Shown in pieces: positions 24,501 to 32,659 of a DNA stretch of 64,000 nt. The notes under the pieces were generated by a model that saw only the letters and a list, made by a program, of their open reading frames with translations, was not told where the DNA came from and ran no database searches. The stretch lies in the NCBI RefSeq assembly GCF_003545695.1, contig NZ_QUZZ01000011.1, positions 1 through 64,000 on the forward strand, in the 5' to 3' direction. The translations under genes were made by a program, and so were the position numbers. This stretch comes from Taibaiella helva (GTDB lineage Bacteria > Bacteroidota > Bacteroidia > Chitinophagales > Chitinophagaceae). Numbering within the stretch: the first letter of the stretch is position 1; each line of letters starts with the position of its first letter.

Positions 24501-26297
24501 ATCCTGTTCGAGCTGCGTAAAGGCGGCGTGAGCGGTACATTGGTACATTCCGGAAGCCTGACGGCAAGCGGTGTGAACAGCACGGTCCAGATGCCGGTAA
24601 CTGCCGGAAGCTCGGGCCTGTACACCCTGATCGTGCGGAACTCCGACAATGGTATGATGTCTGGCGTGGTATGTGATTCTATCCGTTCTTTCTGGGTGAA
24701 AGCCAATGCTGCCCCGGTATATACCTTTATCGAGACCAATACGGTAGCGACTCCCGGTGCGGATATTACCGCTCCCATTACCGGCGCCACTGCTTCTTCA
24801 GCGAATCCCGTGAAATTCTGCGAAGGCTATCCCAAATCTGTGACCATCTCCGGAGCCGTAGGACAAACCTACTGGATCACCCGCATTTCCGGTCCCGGCG
24901 CTGCCCAGAATTTTGGCAGCTCCGGCAGCCCGCTGGCACTGGCCCCGGGCGGCGCTACGCACCAGTTCAACAGCCTGGCTGTTGGCGTGCATCACTACCT
25001 GCTGACTGTTATGTCGGCCCCGGGTGCCTGCCCTGCTTATCGTTCTTTCCAGGTGCAGATCACCGAGATGCCCAAGCCTGTGCTGAAGGTGAATGGCGTA
25101 ATCATTGCCCCGGGATCTACGCACAATTTCTGCCAGGAAGAAGAGACCCATTATACGATCACAGGCATACCCACCGGTATCCCGTATCAGTTCTTCCAGG
25201 GCAACACCATGATCGCCAGCGGCATTTCTGCCAGCGTGGAATCATCTGTGATTACCCTGGTAAGCCAGCCTAACCTTGCCGGCCCCTATACGATCAAGGT
25301 GAACAATACTGCTACTTCATCCTGCGACTCGTCTTACAGCTTCAACATCACGGTAACCGATCGTCCGGACATTACGATCGATTCTGTGAAGCATGTAATG
25401 GTATGTAACGGGGACAATTCCGGTGTGCTGTATTACCACTATGTGGCCCTGGGCAGCTCGACTGTAAATACCAAGCTGTTCCGTAACGGTACACAGGTGC
25501 TGAATTCTACCAGCGCTAACCAGGCGCTTGCCCTGTCTACGACTAACCTGTATGCCGGCAATTACCTGCTGGTGATCGCCAGCAATGGCTGCGCCGACAG
25601 CGCCGGGTTTACCATTACAGAACCGGCTACTCCGGTGCTCCTCCAGGTAACCGGTACCGATACCGCCTGCGGTGTCGCGCTCGGATCCGTAACCTTCTCG
25701 GTACAAGGTGGCAGTCCTTCGTATGCTGTGAAGATATTCGTAGGTGCCACTACCACGATCGCACAGCAGACCGTACTGCCCAATGCGGATACCGGCTATA
25801 CATTTGCAGGACTCTCCCCCGGTGCGTATACCATACAGGTTACCGATGCGCTGGGTTGTGTGAAGACAGCAACCTTTACCATCAACAACTGCAGCGCACC
25901 TGATATCGTGCCTGTAGCCAATATGGCCAGCAACAACTATTCTCTCGCCGGTACGACAGCGCTGCCCATACAGCTGCGCCTGTACAACATCGGACAGGTG
26001 AACAGCAATGGCTCCATATCTGCAGGTTTCCTGTTGCCGGCAGGCTTCAGCATTTCCAATACCGGCCTTACCCCGGGATGGACCGTAAGCACTTCCGGTC
26101 CTGTAACGATCCTGACCTCTGCTACAGCTGTCGTGCCTTCGGGAGCAAGCCCGCTGGTGGTTACCGGTAACCTGATCCTTACCGGCTCTACCTCCAAAGG
26201 TATCTATGGTGTAGTGATCCAGGTTGCCCCCGGAAGCGGCGGTGAATCGAACAGTTCCAACAATACCACCAATACGATCATCAATGTGATCGACTAG
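21516..26297 (+). CDS. Large Ig/SprB-like-repeat surface protein, module B
   Basis: The 1593-residue secreted protein begins with about 57 mostly basic residues before the hydrophobic core TLALTVLAVLAYATAGA. The only Met codons ahead of the core are 1, 14 and 15, so the long N-region appears real. Residues 75-210 form a discoidin-like or jelly-roll-like beta domain (YTNDFDGSS...SVSLDNVQIQGT). Repeated Ig-like units of roughly 80-110 residues follow to about 1280. Residues 1285-1455 hold SprB-like repeats (LLQVTGTDTACG, SFSVQGGSPSYAV, LSPGAYTIQVTDALGC). The last 135 residues resemble the end of the 3273-residue protein (QVAPGSGGESNSSNN). No type A or type B T9SS domain is evident. A cell-surface adhesive role is inferred. 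Confidence 0.88.
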   Translation: MIKLNAKGDTSPRMMQAHQGKDQAPVYTNRRFAPALQAIRRLAAHRGSPFSRVTRTLALTVLAVLAYATAGAQVYTNDFDGSSIISSNISASVWTGGATGTSLCGANGLVSPGSGTSYNFSITLTVAPGYQMQITSISADMRRSSVPGYSNAQVKIGASNYGTPAVPGFLGCVNPGGVSTVSGLTGAQTISFSGTKPNSESVSLDNVQIQGTITCISPSAFNVSNPTPSACGSAAISLSGSQAGVNYQLYVSTMAAPSPAAVGAPVPGTGAALSWSGMLPGTYAVVGSTGSCQTNMTGSAIVKEDPSVYTVSGSGNICLNPPGGTMPIALSGSQIGVNYQLYNGASPVSPAQIQAGNGATLTFTASAAGTYTVKAEPSATVCGPVVMTGNAVVTVSQPVASINGNNGEFCSGGGNGVWTISGTPLAVVSYTVTGGAPGTPYSNTVNVQPDGTATITVNGITANTVVTLNSVQNTTGSNGCTQNITGQSSTLVVRPALSASIAASEAVCEGDNFSNITVTSNTGTAYARTVYYSRRVNSGSYSSQPSLSFPMGVTSVNVSVSGINPSVLGTDYTYRLDSIRYDAPPNCTVPLNQTITKTVKPRPVFSFEMNGVVLHAGASDTICMQPLSGMIQFNIANTTPGFTYSVSRNSAPFGSSGTVNNNGTGLVQSINFSPAGTYQVTVNNPNNGCSKTLTYTVIELPRPPIAYYVNGQLVTNGSTIQLCSGQTGVRDSLVSAAGATFSITGSSLFNASGSIPGPGAYVSTQSAPSVSSVTTYSATITLSANPLLASGCDSSISFNVQVNPLPALAGNVYYNNQLVTAESTVEMCEDASPAIRITGTPGYTVEIHYNKGTSLGSFTQLQTGVIGTNGEYVWNSANGTFGNDWSAGFDQYCSSPTRMFYHIEVKNPNTWCSNTFDFKAKINQKPSIRVGYAYNNNTTSMSSFGSTGTAINAPTDTVSVCYNAGSSDLKFFFNWDAAHNISNFDEVCGSGTTNTILFELRKGGVSGTLVHSGSLTASGVNSTVQMPVTAGSSGLYTLIVRNSDNGMMSGVVCDSIRSFWVKANAAPVYTFIETNTVATPGADITAPITGATASSANPVKFCEGYPKSVTISGAVGQTYWITRISGPGAAQNFGSSGSPLALAPGGATHQFNSLAVGVHHYLLTVMSAPGACPAYRSFQVQITEMPKPVLKVNGVIIAPGSTHNFCQEEETHYTITGIPTGIPYQFFQGNTMIASGISASVESSVITLVSQPNLAGPYTIKVNNTATSSCDSSYSFNITVTDRPDITIDSVKHVMVCNGDNSGVLYYHYVALGSSTVNTKLFRNGTQVLNSTSANQALALSTTNLYAGNYLLVIASNGCADSAGFTITEPATPVLLQVTGTDTACGVALGSVTFSVQGGSPSYAVKIFVGATTTIAQQTVLPNADTGYTFAGLSPGAYTIQVTDALGCVKTATFTINNCSAPDIVPVANMASNNYSLAGTTALPIQLRLYNIGQVNSNGSISAGFLLPAGFSISNTGLTPGWTVSTSGPVTILTSATAVVPSGASPLVVTGNLILTGSTSKGIYGVVIQVAPGSGGESNSSNNTTNTIINVID

Positions 26298-26307
26298 GAT
26301 GGATTTT

Positions 26308-26336
26308 GTCCGGGCGGCGCTTGCCGCTGCCCGGAC
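26308..26336 (+). other. GC-rich intercistronic hairpin, module B
   Basis: GTCCGGGC (26308-26315) pairs with GCCCGGAC (26329-26336), with an inner GGC/GCC pair. It lies between the giant gene stop and the partner ATG and is followed by an A-rich, not T-rich, tract. It parallels 19077-19108. Confidence 0.6.
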
Positions 26337-26377
26337 ATTTAAAAAAATTACCCGGTTTTACCCCAAAAACAATTCCT

Positions 26378-27445
26378 ATGAAAAACATATTCAAAACCAT
26401 TTTGGCCTCCCATATGGTGCTGGCAGCCGGTTTGCTTGCAACAGAAAGCAAGGCGCAGCCCATAGCCGCTTCACTGACGGGCGGATTGTCGGGAGCCCCA
26501 GCCTTTTTCAATGCCGGGAACTTTACCGGTTTTGTTGTCCCGGGCACATTTGATCTTACTTTCGGTAATGCCTCGGCGCCCCTGCTGCCGGCCGGCAGCC
26601 TGGAGATCAAAGCTGTGCTGCCTGTGGGCATGAGCTTCGATGCCTATACACCGCCTTCGGGATGGAGCTATACGATCATCGATCCTCAGAATGCAGTGCT
26701 GGCCAATACGGCCGACATCGGCTACGGGCTTTTTCCGCCGACGAATAGCAACAGCACTGCAGTGTTTCATATCCCGGTCAAGACTACAGCCTCTTTTGCC
26801 AACAGGACCTATGTAGCCTTTATCCAGGGAACAGGACCTTTCCATACAACCCCCATTCCTGTTGCAGGCATCAATTCGGCCCAGGGAACTGTATCGGTAG
26901 CGAACAACCCGCTACCTGTGTTGTTCACTTCGTTCACAGTAACAAAAAAAGAAGGCTGCGCTGCGGAGCTGAACTGGGAAACGGCGATGGAAAAGAACAA
27001 CGATCATTTTGATGTAGAACGCAGCGCCGACGGTACCAAGTTCTCAATGATCGGTACCGTAAAAGGATCCGGCAACAGTTCAGAGCTGAAACAGTATACT
27101 TATCTTGACGAGCATCCCTTACAAGGACATAACCTGTACCGTATACGGCAGGTGGATCTCGATAAGAAATCGGATGTTTCCAGGACAGAAGGCGTCAAGC
27201 TGGATTGTCTTGTTGAAGGAATAGCAGTATATCCCAATCCTACTACCGGTATTATCTATATCAAGGGTTTGAGCGACAAGGGCACAGCTACCATACTGAA
27301 CGCTGTGGGTCAGAAAGTGATGGAACGCGACCTGGAGAACAGCATTGAGGGTATGAATATCTCCTCGCTGACCAACGGTATTTACCAGCTGCAGGTCTTC
27401 AACAGCGATAAAGTGATCTTTACGACCAAGGTGATCAAGAAATAA
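26378..27445 (+). CDS. T9SS-sorted partner protein, module B
   Basis: I chose the ATG at 26378 because it starts a clean signal peptide (MKNIFKTILASHMVLAAGLLATESKA). The longer frame from a TTG at 26306 would run through the hairpin. The protein has 355 residues: a beta-rich N-terminal domain (PGTFDLTFGNASAPLLPAG, matching PGTYDVTFSNATG in the module A partner), then AELNWETAMEKNNDHFDVERSADG and NLYRIRQVDLD. A type A T9SS domain follows from about residue 280 (IAVYPNPTTGIIYIKGL) to GIYQLQVFNSDKVIFTTKV. It is paralogous to the 344-residue protein at 19146 throughout. Type IX secretion and surface anchoring are expected. It probably shares a transcript with the giant gene (81-base gap). Confidence 0.88.
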   Translation: MKNIFKTILASHMVLAAGLLATESKAQPIAASLTGGLSGAPAFFNAGNFTGFVVPGTFDLTFGNASAPLLPAGSLEIKAVLPVGMSFDAYTPPSGWSYTIIDPQNAVLANTADIGYGLFPPTNSNSTAVFHIPVKTTASFANRTYVAFIQGTGPFHTTPIPVAGINSAQGTVSVANNPLPVLFTSFTVTKKEGCAAELNWETAMEKNNDHFDVERSADGTKFSMIGTVKGSGNSSELKQYTYLDEHPLQGHNLYRIRQVDLDKKSDVSRTEGVKLDCLVEGIAVYPNPTTGIIYIKGLSDKGTATILNAVGQKVMERDLENSIEGMNISSLTNGIYQLQVFNSDKVIFTTKVIKK

Positions 27446-27472
27446 TGCTGCCGTTAATGATGTGTGCTGCAT

Positions 27473-27505
27473 AAGGCTGTCCTCAAGTGACCGGGGACAG
27501 CCTTT
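27473..27505 (+). terminator. Hairpin after the module B partner gene
   Basis: A 10-bp stem (27473-27482 with 27495-27504) is followed by a short T-run. It may be a terminator or may only partly stop transcription ahead of the barrel gene. Confidence 0.6.
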
Positions 27506-27543
27506 GCCTTCCTTGTATCTGTTTTCCCTTTAAACCCTGAACC

Positions 27544-28257
27544 ATGTTATCCTTATCTATTTCTACCGGGAGGCTGTTGCGGTGCATATTGCTGGGCGCC
27601 GGTCTGGCTTATATGCCTGCCGGAACGATACATAGCCAGCCGGAACCGGCGACGGAGCAGCTGGGTGTTTCCCTTGGCGGCGGCTATGCTTTCGGCCATA
27701 CCGACTTTGCCTGGACCAATACGATCCCTTCGCCCGTGTTTGGCGTTGGCCTGCATTATTTCTCTCTTTCTTTTCTGCAGATCGGCCTGGATGGCCAGGT
27801 GGGCTGGCTGAAGGGCGGCAAGTCCGGGGAAGCCGAATCGGCACAGACAGGCTTTAAAGACCGCTTTACGGTTTTGTGTCTTTCCTTCCGTTTCTTCCCC
27901 GGTGCGCTGGCCGATAACCCGGGCAGAGACAAGGTGCTGCAGGCGCTTTCGGGTATTTATGCCGGCAGCGGATTGGGTTACCTGCACAATGATGGCAAAG
28001 CGAATCCTATGCCACTGGCCATTTACGGCTCGAAGAACAATTATAAAAACAGTACTTTGTATATTCCCTTAGAACTGGGTGTCAATATTCCCCTGGCCCG
28101 GCAAAAAAAGAATCTATTCCTTCTGAACCTCAATTTCCGGGCCGGTTTGTGCTTGTCTGATGAAGTTGACGGCTATGTCCCTACTGTGACGGCGAACCAG
28201 CATAATGATGCATTCAGCACCTTGACGGCGGGGGTTATTTATAAGTTTGGCTTATAA
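27544..28257 (+). CDS. Outer-membrane beta-barrel protein
   Basis: The 237-residue protein has a signal peptide (about 1-32, ending IHSQ) and alternating hydrophobic/polar strands rich in Gly and aromatics (SLGGGYAFGHTDFAW, FGVGLHYFSLSFLQIGLDG). It ends in the C-terminal strand LTAGVIYKFGL, typical of outer-membrane barrels. The length suggests about eight to ten strands. It lies 98 bases after the module B partner gene on the same strand. In gliding Bacteroidota the adhesin SprB is followed by the barrel SprF, but this protein is shorter than PorP/SprF (usually over 300 residues) and I cannot assign it to that family. Module A has no equivalent. Confidence 0.75.
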   Translation: MLSLSISTGRLLRCILLGAGLAYMPAGTIHSQPEPATEQLGVSLGGGYAFGHTDFAWTNTIPSPVFGVGLHYFSLSFLQIGLDGQVGWLKGGKSGEAESAQTGFKDRFTVLCLSFRFFPGALADNPGRDKVLQALSGIYAGSGLGYLHNDGKANPMPLAIYGSKNNYKNSTLYIPLELGVNIPLARQKKNLFLLNLNFRAGLCLSDEVDGYVPTVTANQHNDAFSTLTAGVIYKFGL

Positions 28258-28297
28258 AAACGTTTACAGAAGAAAAGGGTCAGAATGGGGTATAGGT

Positions 28298-28326
28298 AAA
28301 GGCTGTCTCTTCGTGAGGCAGTCTTT
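28298..28326. terminator. Terminator between converging genes
   Basis: AAAGGCTGTCTC (28298-28309) pairs with GAGGCAGTCTTT (28315-28326) through two G-T pairs. It lies between the barrel gene (plus) and the gene ending at 28345 (minus) and could serve either. Confidence 0.65.
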
Positions 28327-28344
28327 ATACTTTTTATACCGGTC

Positions 28345-29295
28345 TTATTTTTTGCGGATCTTAATGAGGGCGTTTTTGCCGATGGTATTATGGGCGATAA
28401 TGTTGTAAGTGGTACCGGCATCATCCAGCTGCAGGTTGGCGGTATTGGGCGGGTCGCCGCCCTCATTGATGGCCATGATGCTGATGATGTTGAGCTCGTT
28501 GCCCCCTAAAGGTAGCTCCAGCCGCTTCTTCTGTTTGGTCAGCACATAGTCTTTCAGCACTTCGGCGCCATTGAACAGGATCGTGATACGGTCGTTGTCT
28601 TCGTTGTTGCCGTCCCATACGTCAAGGATCACTTTGTCCGATTGCCAGAGCAAAGTTTTGTCCTTTCCCTCTGTAATGTTATCCGGCTGCTTAGGTGCGG
28701 CTGGCTTACTGTTGACCGCTGCTGCAACGGGCGAGGCTTTGCGTACCGTATCGTAGATCACCCGGCGTGCCGGTTTAGGTCTTGTAGCTACCGGTTGCTG
28801 CGCTGCCGGCGTATCTGCCTGCGGGGAAGCCTGTGCCGTTGGATTAAAGAGATGCTCGATCTCGGCCGGCGCCATGAAGGTAATGCTGCCGCGGCTGCAA
28901 TCGGCGCCCTGGCCGGCAGTCATTGTATTGAGCGGACCGGAGAGGGTTTTCTCCTTATCATTATACTCCAGCATCGCTTCGACCAGGCAGATCAGGGCCT
29001 GGCTTTTGAAATTGTGATTGTAGACGATATACATTTCCTTTAGCAGGACAGCCTTCCTGGAAGCATATACTTCCGCAGTCACATAGGCTTTTACATCATG
29101 CTGCTCGTCAAGGTAAGTATAGGCATAGCCACTGAGCAGGTTGCGCACCGAATCCTTCAGTTCCAGCCGGTAGGTGAACGATTCTCCTCCCTGTACACCC
29201 ATAAAGCCTTTGAGCTGATATTGATGCTGAGCAGCAGCCTTAGCGCCGCAGCAGGCCAGGAACAAGAGGAAGAGGCAGGAGAGGGATCGTGACAT
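28345..29295 (-). CDS. Secreted protein of unknown function
   Basis: The 316-residue protein has a signal peptide (hydrophobic 4-16, likely cut after AKAAA near 22). Residues 25-150 form a beta-rich domain with no family I recognise. Residues 150-210 are a Pro/Ala/Lys-rich linker. The C-terminal part (about 215-316) has the pattern VILDVWDGNNEDNDRITILFNGAEVL...LPLGGNELNIISIMAINEGGDPPNTA. I recall this from other Bacteroidota secreted proteins, where it looks like a beta-sandwich module. It is the last gene of an apparent operon with lysS and a VOC protein (gaps of 18 and 12 bases). Its role is unknown. Confidence 0.7.
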   Translation of the reverse strand: MSRSLSCLFLLFLACCGAKAAAQHQYQLKGFMGVQGGESFTYRLELKDSVRNLLSGYAYTYLDEQHDVKAYVTAEVYASRKAVLLKEMYIVYNHNFKSQALICLVEAMLEYNDKEKTLSGPLNTMTAGQGADCSRGSITFMAPAEIEHLFNPTAQASPQADTPAAQQPVATRPKPARRVIYDTVRKASPVAAAVNSKPAAPKQPDNITEGKDKTLLWQSDKVILDVWDGNNEDNDRITILFNGAEVLKDYVLTKQKKRLELPLGGNELNIISIMAINEGGDPPNTANLQLDDAGTTYNIIAHNTIGKNALIKIRKK

Positions 29296-29307
29296 GTAAG
29301 AATGGAT

Positions 29308-29676
29308 TTAGGATGATTGCTCCGGAGCGGCAAACAGCAGCTTGTTACCAAAAGGATCGATCAGCTCCATGATCTGCCCGCCCCAGGGCGCGTCTTCCAG
29401 GCCGGGATTGTAATAGCGGTAAGCTTTGCTGCCGAGAAGGCGCTGGAAGGCAGCCCAATCGCCGCTGTATTCAATGTACACCTTGGCGCCGGGGCAGGCG
29501 TCGCCGTAATGCTCGGTCAGGTGAAAAACAAGGTCATCCATCGAAACCTGCATATAGAGCGGGCTATCGGGCCCGAACCTATGCTCCCAGTCCACGGTAA
29601 AGCCCAGCCAGCCGACATAGAATTCAAGGGCTTTGGCAATATCGAAGATGCGGAATACCGGTCTGATGGATGACAT
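29308..29676 (-). CDS. Glyoxalase/VOC superfamily protein
   Basis: This 122-residue protein is one VOC fold with two beta-alpha-beta-beta-beta halves: FRIFDIAKALEFYVGWLGFTVDWEHRF, and later GGQIMELIDPFGNKLLFA. The ending PFGNKL is typical of the glyoxalase/bleomycin-resistance superfamily. Members include lyases, dioxygenases and antibiotic-binding proteins, and this sequence does not settle which. Candidate metal or ligand residues are His54 in LVFHLTEHYG and Glu near 107 in IMELIDP. It starts 18 bases after lysS on the same strand, which suggests co-transcription. Confidence 0.82.
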   Translation of the reverse strand: MSSIRPVFRIFDIAKALEFYVGWLGFTVDWEHRFGPDSPLYMQVSMDDLVFHLTEHYGDACPGAKVYIEYSGDWAAFQRLLGSKAYRYYNPGLEDAPWGGQIMELIDPFGNKLLFAAPEQSS

Positions 29677-29694
29677 AAAAACAGTTTGATCTGA

Positions 29695-31218
29695 TCAGGC
29701 GCTTACTTTTTCGGGGCGCATCTGCGGGAAGAACAGCACATCCTGTATGGAAGGCTGGCCGGTGAGCAGCATGGCCAGGCGGTCGATACCGAAGCCGATG
29801 CCTGCAGTGGGCGGCATGCCGTATTCCAGCGCGCGCAGGAAGTCGTGATCGATGAACATGGCCTCGTCATCGCCGCGTTCCATCAAAGTCAGCTGGTCTT
29901 CGAAGCGCTGGCGCTGGTCGATCGGGTCGTTCAGCTCGGAGTAGGCGTTGGCAATCTCCTTACCATTTACCATCAGCTCGAAACGTTCTACCAGACCGGC
30001 TTTGCTGCGGTGCTTCTTGGTCAGCGGGCTCATCTCTACCGGATAGTCGATAATGAAAGTAGGCTGGATATAGTTCGCTTCGCATTTTTCACCGAAGATC
30101 TCGTCGATCAGCTTACCACGGCCCATGCTGGGGGCAACGGGGATATTGAGCTGGCGGCATACGTCGCGCAGCCCTTCTTCGTCCATATGGGTGATGTCGA
30201 AGCCGGTGTGCTCTTTTATCGCATCGTAAATGCTTACGCGGGCATAGGGCGCTTTGAAGTTGATCTCTTTGTCGCCTACTTTTACAATTGTCGTTTCGTT
30301 GGTCGCCAGGGCTGTTTTTTCCAGCAAGTGCTCCGTGGTTTCCATCATCCAGTAATAGTCCTTGTAGGCTACATAGAACTCCAGCACGGTAAACTCGGGA
30401 TTGTGCGTTCGGTCCATGCCCTCATTCCGGAAGTTGCGGCTGAATTCATATACCCAGTCAAAGCCGCCCACGATAAGGCGTTTCAGGTACAGCTCATTGG
30501 CGATACGCAGGTACAGCGGAATATCCAGCGCATTATGATGCGTAATGAAAGGCCGCGCAGCTGCACCACCCGGGATGCTTTGCAGCACCGGCGTATCCAC
30601 TTCCAGTGCGCCCTGCTGGTTCAGGAATTCACGGATCGCGTTCTTCATTTTGGTGATCTTCACAAAAGTCTCTTTCACACCTTCCGTTACGATAAGATCG
30701 GCATAGCGCTGGCGGTAACGGAATTCGGGATCGCTTACGGCATCGAAGGTGCCTCCGTCTTCCGTTCTCTTAACAACCGGCAGCGGCTTTAAAGATTTGG
30801 AGAGCAGGGTAATGGTCTGCGTATGTATAGACGTCTCGCCTGTTTTAGTAATGAACACATAACCGGTAGCGCCGATGATATCGCCGAAATCCAGGCCATG
30901 CTTCACCAGCGTATCCCACATGGATTTATCTTCTCCCGGGTACAGCTCGTCGCGTTTTACATAAAGCTGTATGATGCCTTTGCTGTCCTGTATTTTTATA
31001 AAGAATACTTTTCCCTTGTCGTTGATGCTTACAATCCTTCCAGCTACGCATACCTTACTGTATGCCTCCTGTTGCTCTTCAGTAAATCCGGCCTTGATGT
31101 CGGCGGAGTAGTGGGATACCGGGTAGAGCGCCGCAGGATAGGGATCGATACCCGCTTCCTGCAGCCTGGCGAGTTTCTCTCTGCGTACAATTTCCTGTTC
31201 GCTAAGTGTAGTCTGCAT
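29695..31218 (-). CDS. lysS: Lysyl-tRNA synthetase, class II
   Basis: The 507-residue enzyme charges tRNA-Lys in the cytosol. It has an N-terminal OB-fold anticodon-binding domain (about 60-160). The class II catalytic core carries motif 2 (FRNEGMDRTHNPEFTVLEFY) and motif 3 (GIGFGIDRLAMLL). The frame stays open upstream to 31398, but I chose the ATG at 31218 (MQTTLSEQE). A TACTTTTG promoter box lies at 31251-31258 and family members start here. The extra upstream 60 codons overlap the promoter and a terminator for the preceding gene. It heads an apparent operon with the VOC protein and a secreted protein. Confidence 0.95.
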   Translation of the reverse strand: MQTTLSEQEIVRREKLARLQEAGIDPYPAALYPVSHYSADIKAGFTEEQQEAYSKVCVAGRIVSINDKGKVFFIKIQDSKGIIQLYVKRDELYPGEDKSMWDTLVKHGLDFGDIIGATGYVFITKTGETSIHTQTITLLSKSLKPLPVVKRTEDGGTFDAVSDPEFRYRQRYADLIVTEGVKETFVKITKMKNAIREFLNQQGALEVDTPVLQSIPGGAAARPFITHHNALDIPLYLRIANELYLKRLIVGGFDWVYEFSRNFRNEGMDRTHNPEFTVLEFYVAYKDYYWMMETTEHLLEKTALATNETTIVKVGDKEINFKAPYARVSIYDAIKEHTGFDITHMDEEGLRDVCRQLNIPVAPSMGRGKLIDEIFGEKCEANYIQPTFIIDYPVEMSPLTKKHRSKAGLVERFELMVNGKEIANAYSELNDPIDQRQRFEDQLTLMERGDDEAMFIDHDFLRALEYGMPPTAGIGFGIDRLAMLLTGQPSIQDVLFFPQMRPEKVSA

Positions 31219-31250
31219 ATCAGTTGTTAAAAAGGTTTTTAAATCGGTTG

Positions 31251-31258
31251 CAAAAGTA
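31251..31258 (-). promoter_or_regulatory. -7 promoter motif for lysS
   Basis: TACTTTTG on the minus strand lies 32 bases before the chosen ATG, matching TAnnTTTG. It fixes the start at 31218. Confidence 0.65.
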
Positions 31259-31329
31259 CATAATAATAAAGCGATATACAGCACCAGGTGAAAAATGCGC
31301 GAAGAGGCTTCCTTGCTGGCAAAAAGAAA

Positions 31330-31351
31330 GCGCCTGCCATAAAGCAGGCGC
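31330..31351 (-). terminator. Terminator after the anti-sigma gene at 31427
   Basis: GCGCCTGC (31330-31337) pairs perfectly with GCAGGCGC (31344-31351). On the minus strand it is followed by the T-rich TTTCTTTTT. Confidence 0.8.
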
Positions 31352-31426
31352 CAAGCATAGTTGAGGGAAAGCCTGCCGGAAGGATGTATTGCAAACATTA
31401 TGGCCGGAAAGCAGTATACCTCTTGC

Positions 31427-32659
31427 TCAGTTCACCGGTATGTTGTACTTGAACTGTACCTGTACGTAACGCCGGTTGACGTATTTTGAATTGTCATTCC
31501 GAAGTAGGTTGTTCAGGCCCTCGCGGAACACAAGCCCTGCCTGTATATTCGGTGTAATCGAAAATTCACTCTTGGCCGTAAGACCCACATCCATATTCGG
31601 GAACAGTTTGGAGCTCACGTTTTCCGGCTGCACGATCTCGTCGTTCCGGTTCAGCATACGCTGGAAGTCGCCGCCAACGCTCAGGGCCACATGCTTCTCT
31701 ACCTGGTAGCCTATCGAGGGATTGAACTGTACGTAGTAGAGCTTTTGTATCGGGTTGAGCGCAGGCGAGGCCAGCGTAGTCTCATTATTGAAAGCAGTAG
31801 GCCTGGCGGCGATCTTCCCGTTCTCTGTCATGGGAGGGCCATTGTTGGCTACGACATTGTTGGCATTGTTGTTGTACATCATCGCCACTGTACCGTCTAC
31901 AAACAGGTTGCCTGCGATCTTGTGCCGCACGCTTACGCCTGCAGTATAGCCGGTATTGAGGTTCCCGTAGTTAACACCGCCACCGAGGGAAATGCTGGTC
32001 TTCCTTTCGTGCTTGGTATAGTCGTTCAGGGCTACGGAAGGATCGGCATGATAAGTATATTCTTTGCTCTCTTTTACCTTGTTGCTTGTTGCAGGGTTGA
32101 GGAAAAGGTTCCCGTTTGTTTTTTCTTTCAGCGGTGCTGTGGGTTCCGGTTCCCTGGTAACAGCAACCTGCTCCCTGACCTTGGGGTTGTTATCCGGAAC
32201 GGGTACTACAGGCGCGGGTGAATGGGAATTGAGATCGGGTAAAACGCCTTGCTCTTCCTGCGCCAGGTTCCGGTCATTGGTCCCGGCCGCTTTATCCGCC
32301 GCAGGTGTACCCTTATCCTTACCGGGCAATCCGGGCTTTGTTACAGGCTCCCGGGAAGCCGTATTGTTTTCCGGAGCTGTTGTTCCGGCTGGCGGCTGCT
32401 GATGGGCAACGGAAGGCTGCGCCGGCTTGTCGTCCGGACCATTGAGCAGCTGTATCATAAACACGGTAGCCAGGGCCAGGGCAACGGCTGCGGCGATGCC
32501 GGTAGCGATTACCCATTGTTTCTTGCCTTTCCCGGCCGATGCCGGGGTAAGGGTAGGCGGCAGCAGCTGGGCCAGCCTGTCCCAATGTGCCGGGTTGTAC
32601 TCTAGTTCTTCGTTCCGAAGTTTTTTTAAGAGCAACTCATCAAATTCGTTTTTGCTCAT
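31427..32659 (-). CDS. Membrane anti-sigma-like protein with C-terminal outer-membrane barrel (pair 1)
   Basis: The 410-residue protein has no signal peptide. A short cytosolic part (1-48) contains L(L/K)KLRNEELE and HWDRLAQLL, followed by one transmembrane helix (49-72). A Pro/Thr/Ala-rich, disordered-looking linker runs to about 200. The beta-rich C-terminal half reads like an outer-membrane barrel (TSISLGGGVNYGNLNTGYTAGV, ending VQVQFKYNIP). The start overlaps the upstream ECF sigma gene by 20 bases. The same layout and the N-terminal pattern LRN.E...W...LL recur at 50844. This fits dual membrane-spanning anti-sigma factors described in Bacteroides thetaiotaomicron. I infer that it holds the sigma factor inactive until an envelope signal arrives. 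Confidence 0.78.
   Translation of the reverse strand: MSKNEFDELLLKKLRNEELEYNPAHWDRLAQLLPPTLTPASAGKGKKQWVIATGIAAAVALALATVFMIQLLNGPDDKPAQPSVAHQQPPAGTTAPENNTASREPVTKPGLPGKDKGTPAADKAAGTNDRNLAQEEQGVLPDLNSHSPAPVVPVPDNNPKVREQVAVTREPEPTAPLKEKTNGNLFLNPATSNKVKESKEYTYHADPSVALNDYTKHERKTSISLGGGVNYGNLNTGYTAGVSVRHKIAGNLFVDGTVAMMYNNNANNVVANNGPPMTENGKIAARPTAFNNETTLASPALNPIQKLYYVQFNPSIGYQVEKHVALSVGGDFQRMLNRNDEIVQPENVSSKLFPNMDVGLTAKSEFSITPNIQAGLVFREGLNNLLRNDNSKYVNRRYVQVQFKYNIPVN

Noticed and set aside
26299-26553. Plus-strand frame of 84 codons overlapping the start of the module B partner
   Set aside because: It is out of frame with the homologous partner protein and begins inside the hairpin region.
31219-31398. 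Sixty-codon upstream extension of lysS
   Set aside because: It overlaps the lysS promoter box and the terminator of the preceding gene and has no homology to LysS.
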